In this document: positions 35,550-43,189 of the stretch, piece after piece
Numbering within the stretch: the first letter of the stretch is position 1
Layout of the letters: every line of letters begins with the position of its first letter
Assembly (NCBI GenBank): GCA_024399015.1
Contig: JAKSIC010000026.1
Location: 1 to 43,904 of the forward strand
Length of the DNA stretch: 43,904 bases
Origin: Fibrobacter sp.
GTDB taxonomy: Bacteria; Fibrobacterota; Fibrobacteria; Fibrobacterales; Fibrobacteraceae
Direction of reading: 5' to 3'
Program-made: the position numbers and the translations under genes
The notes under the pieces: model-generated
Seen by the model: only the letters and a program-made list of their open reading frames with translations
What the model was told of the DNA's origin: nothing
The model's database searches: none

Positions 35550-35578
35550 AATATACCTGATTTTATTATTTTTGTCAA
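35550..35578 (-). promoter_or_regulatory. abiEi: Consensus promoter of the abiE operon
   Basis: On the minus strand TTGACA (35573-35578) and TATATT (35550-35555) are separated by exactly 17 bp, a textbook housekeeping promoter. The start codon lies 20 bp downstream of the -10 box. Confidence 0.85.
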
Positions 35579-35618
35579 GTAAACGTCCGCAAATTAAATT
35601 AGTTGCGGATATTTACTT
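35577..35618. promoter_or_regulatory. Operator-like inverted repeat upstream of abiE
   Basis: Arms of 16 bp (35577-35592 and 35603-35618) match at 14 positions around a 10-bp AT-rich centre. The right arm, read on the minus strand, ends at the -35 box. AbiEi proteins repress by binding such repeats, so this is the likely autoregulatory site. Confidence 0.7.
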
Positions 35619-35636
35619 AAGTATGCGGCGTACAAA

Positions 35637-35670
35637 AAAAGACCCCGGCATTTCTGCCGAGGTCTTTTAA
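35637..35670. terminator. GACCCCG/CGAGGTC-type terminator (module B)
   Basis: The stem-loop at 35641-35664 is identical to the one at 34141-34164, with an A run before and TTTT after. It stops leftward transcription from the dehydrogenase relic before the abiE promoter. Confidence 0.8.
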
Positions 35671-35677
35671 GTTTTGC

Positions 35678-35704
35678 GAGATCCCCGCCTTCGCGGGGAT
35701 GACT
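35678..35704. repeat. REP-like hairpin, module B
   Basis: ATCCCCGC-CTTC-GCGGGGAT is an 8-bp stem followed by GAC. It takes the place of the longer GGATCCTTC...GGATGAC repeat in modules A and C. Confidence 0.55.
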
Positions 35705-35715
35705 CCTAGACGTGA

Positions 35716-36512
35716 TTATGCCTTCTTATAATCAGCGATCTGATCTGCAGTCAGGTTCATGATGAAGTTGGAGTGCTTCATCACTTCTGCTTCGGCGAGG
35801 TTCAGGTAAACCTTGGCGCTCTTGCCGAACAGTTCTGCGTTTGCAGAAGCGTCGCGGATGAGGAGCTGAGCCATGACGCAGTTACCGGCCATTTCGTACA
35901 GGCGGCGGCTGCAGAGGTCCAGGAACTCGTTGTTTTCAGCGGCCTTGACGTAGTCGATGGCTGCCTTGAACTTGTCGTCCATAGCCTTTGCGCGGGCCTT
36001 GAGGCTTTCGAATTCCGGTGCAACAGCGGCTGCTTCCAGTTCGTCGAGCATGGAAGTGTAGGTGCCGGTGGTGATGTGCGGAAGGGCGGCAACAACCTGG
36101 AGCTGGGTAGTACCTTCGTAGATGGAGGTAATACGAGCGTCGCGGTAGAGGCGCTGGCAAGCGTATTCCAGCATGTAGCCGGAACCGCCGTGAACCTGGA
36201 TGCTGTCGTAGCTGTTGATGTTGGAGTATTCGGCGTTCATGCCCTTGGTGAGCGGAGTGCCGGCAGATGCCAACTTGTTGTACAGCTTCAGTTCAGCCTT
36301 TTCTTCGTCAGTGAGCTTGCGGGTGCGTTCGATATCTTCAAGGGACTTGTAGATGTCAACGTAGCGAGCTGTCTGGTAAAGGAGGGCGCGACCTGCGTCA
36401 ACGCGAGCCTTCATGTTGGAAAGCATTTCGTAGACGCCGGGGACCTATAAAATCCGAACTTGCGACGGCCGCAGAGTTCTGCCTTAGCGTTCTTGTAAAC
36501 CAGTTCGCAGGT
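35716..36512 (-). pseudogene. 3'-terminal relic of an acyl-CoA dehydrogenase gene, copy B
   Basis: The intact reading frame (236 aa from ATG 36426) runs EMLSNMKARVDAGRALLYQT ... [20 protein letters not shown] ... [11 protein letters not shown]. Upstream in another frame is TCELVYKNAKAELCG-RRKFGF, recognisable as the middle of the same enzyme family (usually followed by the MALMNGARLGIA region). The roughly 100 residues that should lie between are missing. The junction (around 36439-36442, a run of four G) shifts the frame. So this is a 5'-truncated, internally deleted, frameshifted pseudogene. It shares the same deletion with copy C, so both descend from one damaged copy. Confidence 0.85.
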
Positions 36513-36523
36513 GGTGGGTGTGT

Positions 36524-36669
36524 GGGGGGAGGTTTCCCCCTCGCTGCAGCCCCGGCCCCGCCCTTATAATCATTCCCTTCTGGAATAAAGTTTCGAAACC
36601 CACCCGACCGGGTCTTCCGCTACCCCCTCTGCGGGGCTCAGTCGCCGCCCCGCAACGCCCTGCTTGTCC
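36524..36669. repeat. G-element, copy B
   Basis: Shares GGGGGAGGTTTCCCCC and the following hairpins with copies A and C. Here the second hairpin is ATTCC-CTTCT-GGAAT, the third is ACCCGACCGGGT, and the last is a perfect GCGGGGC/GCCCCGC. Similarity to copy A ends after CCCTGCTTGTCC. The next 130 bp to the RNA element hold nothing recognisable. Confidence 0.7.
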
Positions 36670-36800
36670 TCCCGCACCAAAGTAGTGCCGTTATTAACCC
36701 GCTTTCTGTTTCCAAAGTAGCCCGCGTAAAACATGTACGAAAACGGAAGTATTTGTAATATTTATTGTACATAAACCGCACATTTTAAGTTATCTTTATG

Positions 36801-37053
36801 AAAAATAGAGTTTTTGCTCTTGTTCTCTAAGTGAAATCTGCAAATTTCAAAAGAACGGGGACAAGGCAAGCGCTCACGCAAGCATACTGCTTTTTTGCAG
36901 TATGTTTCAGTTTGTCGTACCGGCTTTTTCAAGCTGGTCTTTTGGCTGTACAAGCCATGGACAACAGCCCTTTCGGGGCGTGGGTCGTTTGCGTTTATCG
37001 TTCTTAGGCTTTGCAGAGCCTCACTTAGGTAAATGTCGCGACCCACGTCCTTT
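36801..37053 (+). ncRNA. Structured RNA element, copy B (sRNA or 5' leader)
   Basis: Homologue of 29481-29731. Helices are TGAAAT/ATTTCA, CATACTGC/GCAGTATG, ACCGGCTT/AAGCTGGT, GGCT(36944)/AGCC(36953), GCCC/GGGGC, the long stem CGTGGGTCG (36979)/CGACCCACG (37039), TTTATC(36994)/GGTAAA(37028) and AGGCT/AGCCT. Compared with copy A, two pairs in the GGYY hairpin and one in the TTTRTC helix change on both sides. The end is followed by TCCTTTCTA. The gene at 37125 starts about 70 nt downstream, after a second conserved patch (GAACTCCATAGG ... CAATGGAGG). Confidence 0.6.
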
Positions 37054-37124
37054 CTATACGAATTGACGCACTACATTGTTGAACAAGACTGAACTCCATA
37101 GGATTTTAATCAATGGAGGCTGTT

Positions 37125-40115
37125 ATGGCTTGGAAAAAGAATGCGAAAATGAAGCGTGTCGTAACGAACTTGCTGAAAGTAGGTACCGTCATTTTGAGTG
37201 CTGCGACTTTGTTCGCTTGCGGTGATGATTCTGGCAACTCGTCAAAGGCGGATAATGAGGATAATGGTCGCGAAGTGGCTACTCTTGTTGAAATGGGGCG
37301 TTGTACTAGCGAGCGCGAAGGCGATACCGTTTATGTAGCCGAAAAACTGACAGACTACCTTTGCAGAAACGGTTCCTGGATCGACCTCTCCGAATCGGAT
37401 GATTCTGATGACAATCCGAGATCCAGTAGTTCCGCAGTTCCCGGTTCCTCAAGTGTCATTCCGGGTGAAAGCGAAAAATCTAGCAGTTCATTCAACAAGG
37501 ACAAATATACAGACGAAAATCTTGTGGTCAAGAAACGTTCCATCCTGGGTGTGGCTCAGAAGGGCCCCTTCAAGTTTGGCTCTCCGGTTTATCTGAGGGA
37601 ACTTTCCGAAGAAACTCTGGACCCGACTGGAATGGTTTACGAAGACGAAATCAGCAGTAACAAGGGCGACTTCGTTATTCCCAATGTGAACTTGATTTCT
37701 CCCTATGCCGGCGTGGAAGTTCGTGGCCAGTACAGGAATGAGGTCACTGGCGAATACTCCAAGGATTCCATCAGTTTGTTCGTTCTCACCGATTTGAAAA
37801 CGGATTCTCGCACCAAGGTGAATATAAACCTGTTGACTCACCTGGAATACAAGCGCGCTATGTATCTGGTCCGTAAGGGTTATAGTGTTTATGCCGCAAA
37901 GAAACAGGCTGATCAGGAAATCATGACCGCCTTTGAAGTGCCCACCACAGTCAAGTATAGCGAAGATCTAAGTGTATTTGAGGATAGTGAAGATGATAAT
38001 GTAGATTATGCTAATGCAAGCCTCATGATGTTGAACTTGCTGTTTTTGGGCAATCGTTCCGATACGGAAATCAAAATTGCCATAGATCGTTTTGTTGCGG
38101 ATATTGAAAAGGACGGTTCCTGGGAAGATGATTCTACCAAGGCCGTGATGGCTGACTTTGCTACCGAAATTGATGGCGATGAAATCCGCGCCAATGTGAA
38201 GTCCTGGAATATTCTGGATGTTCCGAGGTTTGAGGCGCAAGTGGAAATGTTCTGGAACAATGTGTACGGTCTGGGCGGCTGCACCAGTGTCCGCTCCGGA
38301 GTCATCGCTCAGAACAAAAATAAGCACAGCAAGAATGTCAATAGCTATTACCTCTGCAAATCTTCAAGTTGGAAAAAGATTACGAATCTGGAGGCCGATA
38401 CTTACGGCTGGGACGCAGGCGAAACCGGTGAAGTCAAGAAGGGTGCCTATACGGATGCCAAGTATGTGTATCGTGGCGGAGCCTGGACCGAGGTAAATCC
38501 CGTCGAGGATGCCTTGGGCTCCTGCACGGCATCAAAATCTGGAACCGTGGACAAGACGGGCAATGTATATTACATCTGCAAATCTAACATTTGGGAAAAA
38601 GCAACGACTATAGAGTATGACACCTATGGCTGGTCTGCTGGAGCTGTCGGCGAGGTGAAGAAGGGCGATGTTTCAGATGCTTTGTATGTATACCGTGACG
38701 GAGCCTGGACCGAGGCCGATGCTGTTGAAAGTGCGCTGGGTTCCTGCACGGCAAGTGATGTTAAGACAATTAAAAATAACCAAGGCACCTATTATGTATG
38801 TGAAGATACCCAGTGGAAAATCCTGACCACTTTGGAAGCTGATACCTACGGTTGGACCGCTGGAACTGTCGGCGAAGTTAAGAAAGGTAACGTTACTGAC
38901 GCCAAGTATGTATACAGGAACGGCAAGTGGAATGCTGCTAGTACCGTAGAAAGTACTTTAGGATCTTGTACTGCAAGTAATGCCAAGACAATTGTAAATG
39001 AGCAGGGCTCCTATTATGTATGTGAAAGCACCCAATGGAAAATCCTGACCACCTTGGAGGCGGATACTTACGGCTGGTCATCGGGAACTACCGGCGAAGT
39101 TAAGAAAGGTAACGTTACTGACGCCAAGTATGTATACAGGAACAGCAAGTGGAATGCCGCTAGCACCGTAGAAAGTACTTTAGGATCTTGTACAACGAAG
39201 AATGCTGGAACTGTATCGGAAACAGGAAATGTCTATTATATCTGTAAGTCTAGCTCTTGGACAAGGGCTACCGCATTGGAATACGATACCTATGGTTCCA
39301 CTTGCTCTAAGGATGGATCAATTGTTAGCGGGGCTGTAAATGCCAATAACAAGTATGTCTGTGATGACGGTTCCTTTAGAACGGCAACGGCTACTGAAAT
39401 TAACCTGGAATTAGGTTGTACAAGTTATACGCAAGGAAAAATAATTACAACACTATCTAACGCATCTGTAGAAGAACGATGGGTATGTTTGGATAGATGG
39501 AAATACCAACGATTTGTTTATATGAAGGATTCTCGAGATAATAAAACTTATAGAACAGTGACCATTGGGGATCAAACCTGGATGGCCGAGAACTTGAACT
39601 ATGATTATAACGAGGGAACTGCCAAAAGTTATTGCTACCTCAATAAAGCGGACTCTTGTGCCAAGTATGGCCGTCTGTATACTTGGGCTGCGGCAATGGA
39701 TTCGGCGGCGGTATTCTCTACTGCAGGAAAAGGATGTGGCTTTGGTAAAGCTTGTAGTGTTAGTGGGACTGTTCGCGGCGTATGTCCTGAGGGCTGGCAC
39801 TTACCAAGTCGAGCTGAATTTAATACTCTAATGAATTCGGTTGGCGGTTCCGGAGTTGCAGCAACTAAATTGAAATCAACTGATGGCTGGAGAAATGGGA
39901 ATGGAACAGACGATTACGGTTTCTCTGCGCTCCCTGCTGGCTACTACTACAGTGGCGGCTTCAGCAGTGTTGGCTCCTACGCTGCCTTCTGGAGTGCTAC
40001 TGATGACGATAGCAGTAACGCCAACAACTGTTACTTGAATGCGAGCCGTGCGGACCTCTACTACAACTACAAGGTCTACGGGTTCGGTATTCGTTGCCTC
40101 CAGGACCAGAATTGA
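37125..40115 (+). CDS. FISUMP lipoprotein with 74-aa tandem repeats, 996 aa
   Basis: ATG 37125 lies five bases after GGAGG; ATG 37113 overlaps that site. The signal ends in LSAATLFAC, so it is a lipoprotein. A Ser/Asp-rich linker (SSSSAVPGSSS) follows. Next comes a domain seen in other Bacteroidota-type lipoproteins (LGVAQKGPFKFGSPVYLREL ... VNINLLTHLEYKRAMYLVRK ... ADQEIMTAFEV). Residues about 385-720 are tandem 74-aa repeats (LGSCTAS ... YYVCESTQWK ... TYGWxAGTVGEVKKGNVTDA). Residues about 800-996 are a FISUMP domain (YRTVTIGDQTWMAENLNYDY, YGRLYTWAAAMDSA, CPEGWHLPSRAEF, FGIRCLQD). The last 50 codons are unusually rich in TAC, AAC and other NNC codons, like a diversity-generating retroelement target. 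A surface role is inferred. Confidence 0.87.
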   Translation: MAWKKNAKMKRVVTNLLKVGTVILSAATLFACGDDSGNSSKADNEDNGREVATLVEMGRCTSEREGDTVYVAEKLTDYLCRNGSWIDLSESDDSDDNPRSSSSAVPGSSSVIPGESEKSSSSFNKDKYTDENLVVKKRSILGVAQKGPFKFGSPVYLRELSEETLDPTGMVYEDEISSNKGDFVIPNVNLISPYAGVEVRGQYRNEVTGEYSKDSISLFVLTDLKTDSRTKVNINLLTHLEYKRAMYLVRKGYSVYAAKKQADQEIMTAFEVPTTVKYSEDLSVFEDSEDDNVDYANASLMMLNLLFLGNRSDTEIKIAIDRFVADIEKDGSWEDDSTKAVMADFATEIDGDEIRANVKSWNILDVPRFEAQVEMFWNNVYGLGGCTSVRSGVIAQNKNKHSKNVNSYYLCKSSSWKKITNLEADTYGWDAGETGEVKKGAYTDAKYVYRGGAWTEVNPVEDALGSCTASKSGTVDKTGNVYYICKSNIWEKATTIEYDTYGWSAGAVGEVKKGDVSDALYVYRDGAWTEADAVESALGSCTASDVKTIKNNQGTYYVCEDTQWKILTTLEADTYGWTAGTVGEVKKGNVTDAKYVYRNGKWNAASTVESTLGSCTASNAKTIVNEQGSYYVCESTQWKILTTLEADTYGWSSGTTGEVKKGNVTDAKYVYRNSKWNAASTVESTLGSCTTKNAGTVSETGNVYYICKSSSWTRATALEYDTYGSTCSKDGSIVSGAVNANNKYVCDDGSFRTATATEINLELGCTSYTQGKIITTLSNASVEERWVCLDRWKYQRFVYMKDSRDNKTYRTVTIGDQTWMAENLNYDYNEGTAKSYCYLNKADSCAKYGRLYTWAAAMDSAAVFSTAGKGCGFGKACSVSGTVRGVCPEGWHLPSRAEFNTLMNSVGGSGVAATKLKSTDGWRNGNGTDDYGFSALPAGYYYSGGFSSVGSYAAFWSATDDDSSNANNCYLNASRADLYYNYKVYGFGIRCLQDQN
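38276..39290 (+). repeat. Tandem 222-bp (74-codon) repeats in the FISUMP lipoprotein gene
   Basis: The phase point GG[CT]GA[AG]GT of the GEVKKG motif occurs at 38427, 38649, 38871 and 39093, exactly 222 bp apart. The copies at 38871 and 39093 are the most alike. A partial, more divergent copy flanks each end. Confidence 0.88.
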
Positions 40116-40142
40116 ATTGGGGGTGGGGCCCCAATCCAATTC
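40109..40142. other. Strong hairpin overlapping the stop codon of the FISUMP gene
   Basis: Arms GAATTGAATTGGGG (40109-40122) and CCCCAATCCAATTC (40129-40142) pair with one mismatch around a 6-nt loop; the TGA stop codon is inside the left arm. No T-run follows, so it is not a standard terminator. A second hairpin (GCGGGG/CCCCGC, 40144-40166) and a third (GCCGC/GCGGC, about 40184-40200) follow. The interval 40116-40238 has no gene. Confidence 0.65.
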
Positions 40143-40238
40143 CGCGGGGCTGCGTAGCGTCCCCGCCCAAAAACGTCGCCAAGCCGCAAGGCCAGGCGGC
40201 CCTGTCTAAAACAATCATAATAAGGAAATACGATCCAA

Positions 40239-41351
40239 ATGCCTAATACCAACAAAGAAGATTTCCTTTCAAAAAGGGATTTCTATGAACAGTATTGGAA
40301 ATGCCGTGATTTTGAACTGAAGACTTTATGGCAAAGATCCATATTTCTTGGTTCATTCCTTATTCTTTGTTTTACCGGCTATGGTTCCTTTTTTGGAAAG
40401 GCTTTCATTTCTGAGAACACCTGTTTAGTTTTTGGCTCTTGTAGCAATCTGTTTGAAAAAATTTTTGAACATGTTATTGCTGATGTACTTGCTTTGATAG
40501 GGATGGTTTTCTCTATGCTTTGGATTGCCATGGCGAAAGGTTCTAAAGCCTGGTACGAACGATACGAAAAAGCGATTGAATCCATTGAAAAAGAGATGCA
40601 GTCGTTTTCTTCGACATACGAGCAAGGTGCATGTGCCTTTGGATACAATAATCGTTTGTTTTACCATAATCCAGACCTGGACGAAAATATTCTTTCTGGG
40701 AAGGGAGGCCCATTTTCTCCATCCAAAATCAATATTGCTTTAGGCCAGGTGTCTCTTGTTATTTGGATTGCTGTTTTCTGCTTTCATATATTTTTTATTC
40801 TGGGCCAAATTTTTAATGGCCAATTGTGTTCGAAACTATTTGCCGAAACATCCATATTCTCAATTTTATTTTGCTTGGTTTTATTGACTTTTCTGACCGT
40901 GTTTTTAGCCGCAGGTTTACCTAAGGTAATTGGAATTTTTGATATAAAGTCAAAAACCTTAAAATCTAGCGATGAAAGTAATGAATATTCAAAGCATGCT
41001 AATAATCTGCAATGCTTGGAGAAAATTCGTAGAATCATTTCATCGGAAATAGGGACCCTGCAAACTGAAATTGTGAAAGAATCGACTGTATATTTGGTTA
41101 TTCCTATTATGGGTAAAGCTGGTTACAAGTTGGATGTGTCCTTAAAGAATGGAATAATTAGTGCGTGTTTTAAACGGTTTGATAATAAGTCTTTTTCAGA
41201 TGAAGATGTTGCTCTTCTCAAAAAATGGATTCCTGAAATTGAAACAAACCAAAACGAAATTTATGTCGGGAATACTAACGAACGCGATATGGAAAAACGA
41301 ATCGCTGAAATTGTTGGTTTACTGAAGAAAATGCTGCACAACGTTTTCTAA
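40239..41351 (+). CDS. Four-helix membrane protein of unknown function (possibly RipA-like), 370 aa
   Basis: Four hydrophobic segments are seen, in two pairs: LWQRSIFLGSFLILCFTGYG (about 28-47), a second about 80-100 (ALIGMVFSMLWIAMAKGS), then IALGQVSLVIWIAVFCFHIF (about 167-190) and ILFCLVLLTFLTVFLAAGLP (about 208-228). Between the pairs is a charged loop with GSKAWYERYEKAIESIEKEM and KGGPFSPSKINIALG. The last 140 residues are cytoplasmic-looking and charged. The pattern recalls RipA-family octameric membrane proteins, but this is from memory and weak. ATG 40239 has AAGGAAAT about 11 bases upstream, which is distant. No gene partner is obvious. Confidence 0.7.
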   Translation: MPNTNKEDFLSKRDFYEQYWKCRDFELKTLWQRSIFLGSFLILCFTGYGSFFGKAFISENTCLVFGSCSNLFEKIFEHVIADVLALIGMVFSMLWIAMAKGSKAWYERYEKAIESIEKEMQSFSSTYEQGACAFGYNNRLFYHNPDLDENILSGKGGPFSPSKINIALGQVSLVIWIAVFCFHIFFILGQIFNGQLCSKLFAETSIFSILFCLVLLTFLTVFLAAGLPKVIGIFDIKSKTLKSSDESNEYSKHANNLQCLEKIRRIISSEIGTLQTEIVKESTVYLVIPIMGKAGYKLDVSLKNGIISACFKRFDNKSFSDEDVALLKKWIPEIETNQNEIYVGNTNERDMEKRIAEIVGLLKKMLHNVF

Positions 41352-41514
41352 AGCTCTCTATGGACGATCCTCGCAGCGCTGAAGAAATCATAACACACAA
41401 AAATCACACCGGCCTTATCGCCTCCAAAGAGTTTCCGCTATTATCGGCAACAAGGAATGCGTGCGTCTTGCGCTGTGTTCGATAATATTGTATATTGAAT
41501 GGTGAGGTATTTCT

Positions 41515-41802
41515 ATGGAAATGACAACTGTTCAGCTTCAGGTTCCCGTGGCGATGGAACCGTATATTACGAGCGAGTCGGGTGATGGACTTGTTCAGTT
41601 AGCGATGATGTTGCATCCGTTTATAAAGAACCTTACCATATCCCATGGTCGAGCAGCCGAAATTCTTGGCATCACAAAGTGGGAACTTATTGAACTGTAC
41701 GCCAAGGAAGGTATTCCTTATATTGATATGGCCTGGAGCGAGGTTGAGGAAGATGTTGCCACATACGAGCGCCTTGTTGCAAAAGAGGCCGCTCAAGTAT
41801 GA
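41515..41802 (+). CDS. UPF0175 family antitoxin
   Basis: A 95-aa protein with VQLQVPVAMEPYITSES at the start, then AAEILGITKWELIELYAKEG and IPYIDMAWSEVEED, the helix-turn-helix-like UPF0175 pattern (AAxxLGxxxxEFxxLLxxxGIPY). UPF0175 proteins are the usual partner of DUF3368 PIN toxins and bind both the toxin and their own promoter. The ATG at 41515 follows GGTGAGG by about eight bases; a second ATG two codons on is possible. The last four bases overlap the toxin gene (ATGA). The 163 bp upstream contain TATATT at about 41490 but no clear operator. Confidence 0.88.
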   Translation: MEMTTVQLQVPVAMEPYITSESGDGLVQLAMMLHPFIKNLTISHGRAAEILGITKWELIELYAKEGIPYIDMAWSEVEEDVATYERLVAKEAAQV

Positions 41803-42284
41803 TAGTTGTATCTGATACGACTCCTCTTATAACGCTTCTTAAAATCAACCGATTAGATTTGCTTCAAAAACTTTTTGGGGTTGTTTATATCCCTCAAGGT
41901 GTATTTGCTGAGCTAACGAGTAATTCCGATTTTTATGAAGAAGCGAATGAAGTCCGGGGCTGTGAATTCATTCGAATTCAGGATGTTAATCCGGATGAGG
42001 TTTCTCTTTTTAGACGTACTACAGGACTTGATCTCGGTGAAAGCGAAGCCTTGATTCTTACGGATCGAATAAAGGCTGACCTTGTGCTTCTTGATGAAGT
42101 TCGTGCTCGGCAAATTGCAAAAAATATCGGCTTCAACATAATGGGTACAATCGGTATATTTCGCGCAGCCTACAAAAAGAGTTTTATTTCTGCAGATGAA
42201 ATCCGCGGTGTTGTAGATGCTCTGCGTTCTAGCGGACGACATATTGGCGAACAGCTTTTTAATGATTTGCTTGATTCGTTATAA
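41799..42284 (+). CDS. PIN-domain toxin (DUF3368 family)
   Basis: A 161-aa protein. MIVVSDTTPLITLLKINRLD gives the first acidic residue (Asp6) of the PIN site. Then VYIPQGVFAELT, GLDLGESEALILTDRI (Glu of the site), DLVLLDEVRARQIAKNIG (second Asp/Glu) and NIMGTIGIFRAAY are all typical of DUF3368. PIN toxins are Mg-dependent RNases, held inactive by the partner antitoxin. All acidic residues appear present. It overlaps the antitoxin gene by four bases and ends just before a terminator. Confidence 0.92.
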   Translation: MIVVSDTTPLITLLKINRLDLLQKLFGVVYIPQGVFAELTSNSDFYEEANEVRGCEFIRIQDVNPDEVSLFRRTTGLDLGESEALILTDRIKADLVLLDEVRARQIAKNIGFNIMGTIGIFRAAYKKSFISADEIRGVVDALRSSGRHIGEQLFNDLLDSL

Positions 42285-42300
42285 CTAACTATCTATCGAA

Positions 42301-42335
42301 AAAAGACCCCGACTCATGTGAGTCGAGGTCTTTTA
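42301..42335. terminator. GACCCCG/CGAGGTC-type terminator (module C)
   Basis: GACCCCGACTC and GAGTCGAGGTC (42305-42330) form a stem with AAAA before and TTTTAAA after. It differs from the module A copy only in the loop and one outer base. Confidence 0.85.
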
Positions 42336-42341
42336 AATGCT

Positions 42342-42384
42342 GGATCCTTCATTTCGTCGCTTTCGCGACTTCATTCAGGATGAC
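42342..42384. repeat. REP-like palindrome, module C
   Basis: The same GGATCCTTC...TCAGGATGAC element as in module A, including the inner GTCGCTTTCGCGAC. Confidence 0.7.
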
Positions 42385-42393
42385 ATCTAGCGA

Positions 42394-43189
42394 TTAAGCC
42401 TGCTTGTAATCAGCGATCTGATCTGCAGTCAGGTTCATGATGAAGTTGGAGTGCTTCATCACTTCTGCTTCGGCGAGGTTCAGGTAAACCTTGGCGCTCT
42501 TGCCGAACAGTTCTGCGTTTGCAGAAGCGTCGCGGATGAGGAGCTGAGCCATGACGCAGTTACCGGCCATTTCGTACAGGCGGCGGCTGCAGAGGTCCAG
42601 GAACTCGTTGTTTTCAGCGGCCTTGACGTAGTCGATGGCTGCCTTGAACTTGTCGTCCATAGCCTTTGCGCGGGCCTTGAGGCTTTCGAATTCCGGTGCA
42701 ACAGCGGCTGCTTCCAGTTCGTCGAGCATGGAAGTGTAGGTGCCGGTGGTGATGTGCGGAAGGGCGGCAACAACCTGGAGCTGGGTAGTACCTTCGTAGA
42801 TGGAGGTAATACGAGCGTCGCGGTAGAGGCGCTGGCAAGCGTATTCCAGCATGTAGCCGGAACCGCCGTGAACCTGGATGCTGTCGTAGCTGTTGATGTT
42901 GGAGTATTCGGCATTCATGCCCTTGGTGAGCGGAGTGCCGGCAGATGCCAACTTGTTGTACAGCTTCAGTTCAGCCTTTTCTTCGTCAGTAAGCTTGCGG
43001 GTGCGTTCGATATCTTCAAGAGACTTGTAGATGTCCACGTAGCGAGCTGTCTGGTAAAGGAGGGCGCGACCAGCGTCAACGCGAGCCTTCATGTTGGAAA
43101 GCATTTCGTAGACGCCGGGACCTATAAAATCCGAACTTGCGACGGCCGCAGAGTTCTGCCTTGGCGTTCTTGTAAACCAGTTCGCAGGT
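42394..43189 (-). pseudogene. 3'-terminal relic of an acyl-CoA dehydrogenase gene, copy C
   Basis: Almost identical to copy B. The intact frame is 236 aa from ATG 43104, ending TADQIADYKQA, and TCELVYKNAKAELCG again lies upstream in a different frame. At the deletion junction (43117-43119) copy C has three G where copy B has four, so the two copies are shifted into different frames. Neither can restore an enzyme, because the FAD-binding N-terminus and the middle helical domain are missing. Confidence 0.85.

Noticed and set aside
37113-37124. ATG at 37113 as start of the 996-aa lipoprotein
   Set aside because: This ATG is part of the conserved ATGGAGG that serves as the ribosome-binding site; the next ATG at 37125 is at proper spacing and leaves a good lipoprotein signal.
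43117-43189. tRNA-like T-arm sequence (AAGTTCGGATTTTATAGG on the minus strand)
   Set aside because: No T-stem or acceptor stem pairs around it, and the stretch translates into a known part of the dehydrogenase family (ELVYKNAKAELCG).
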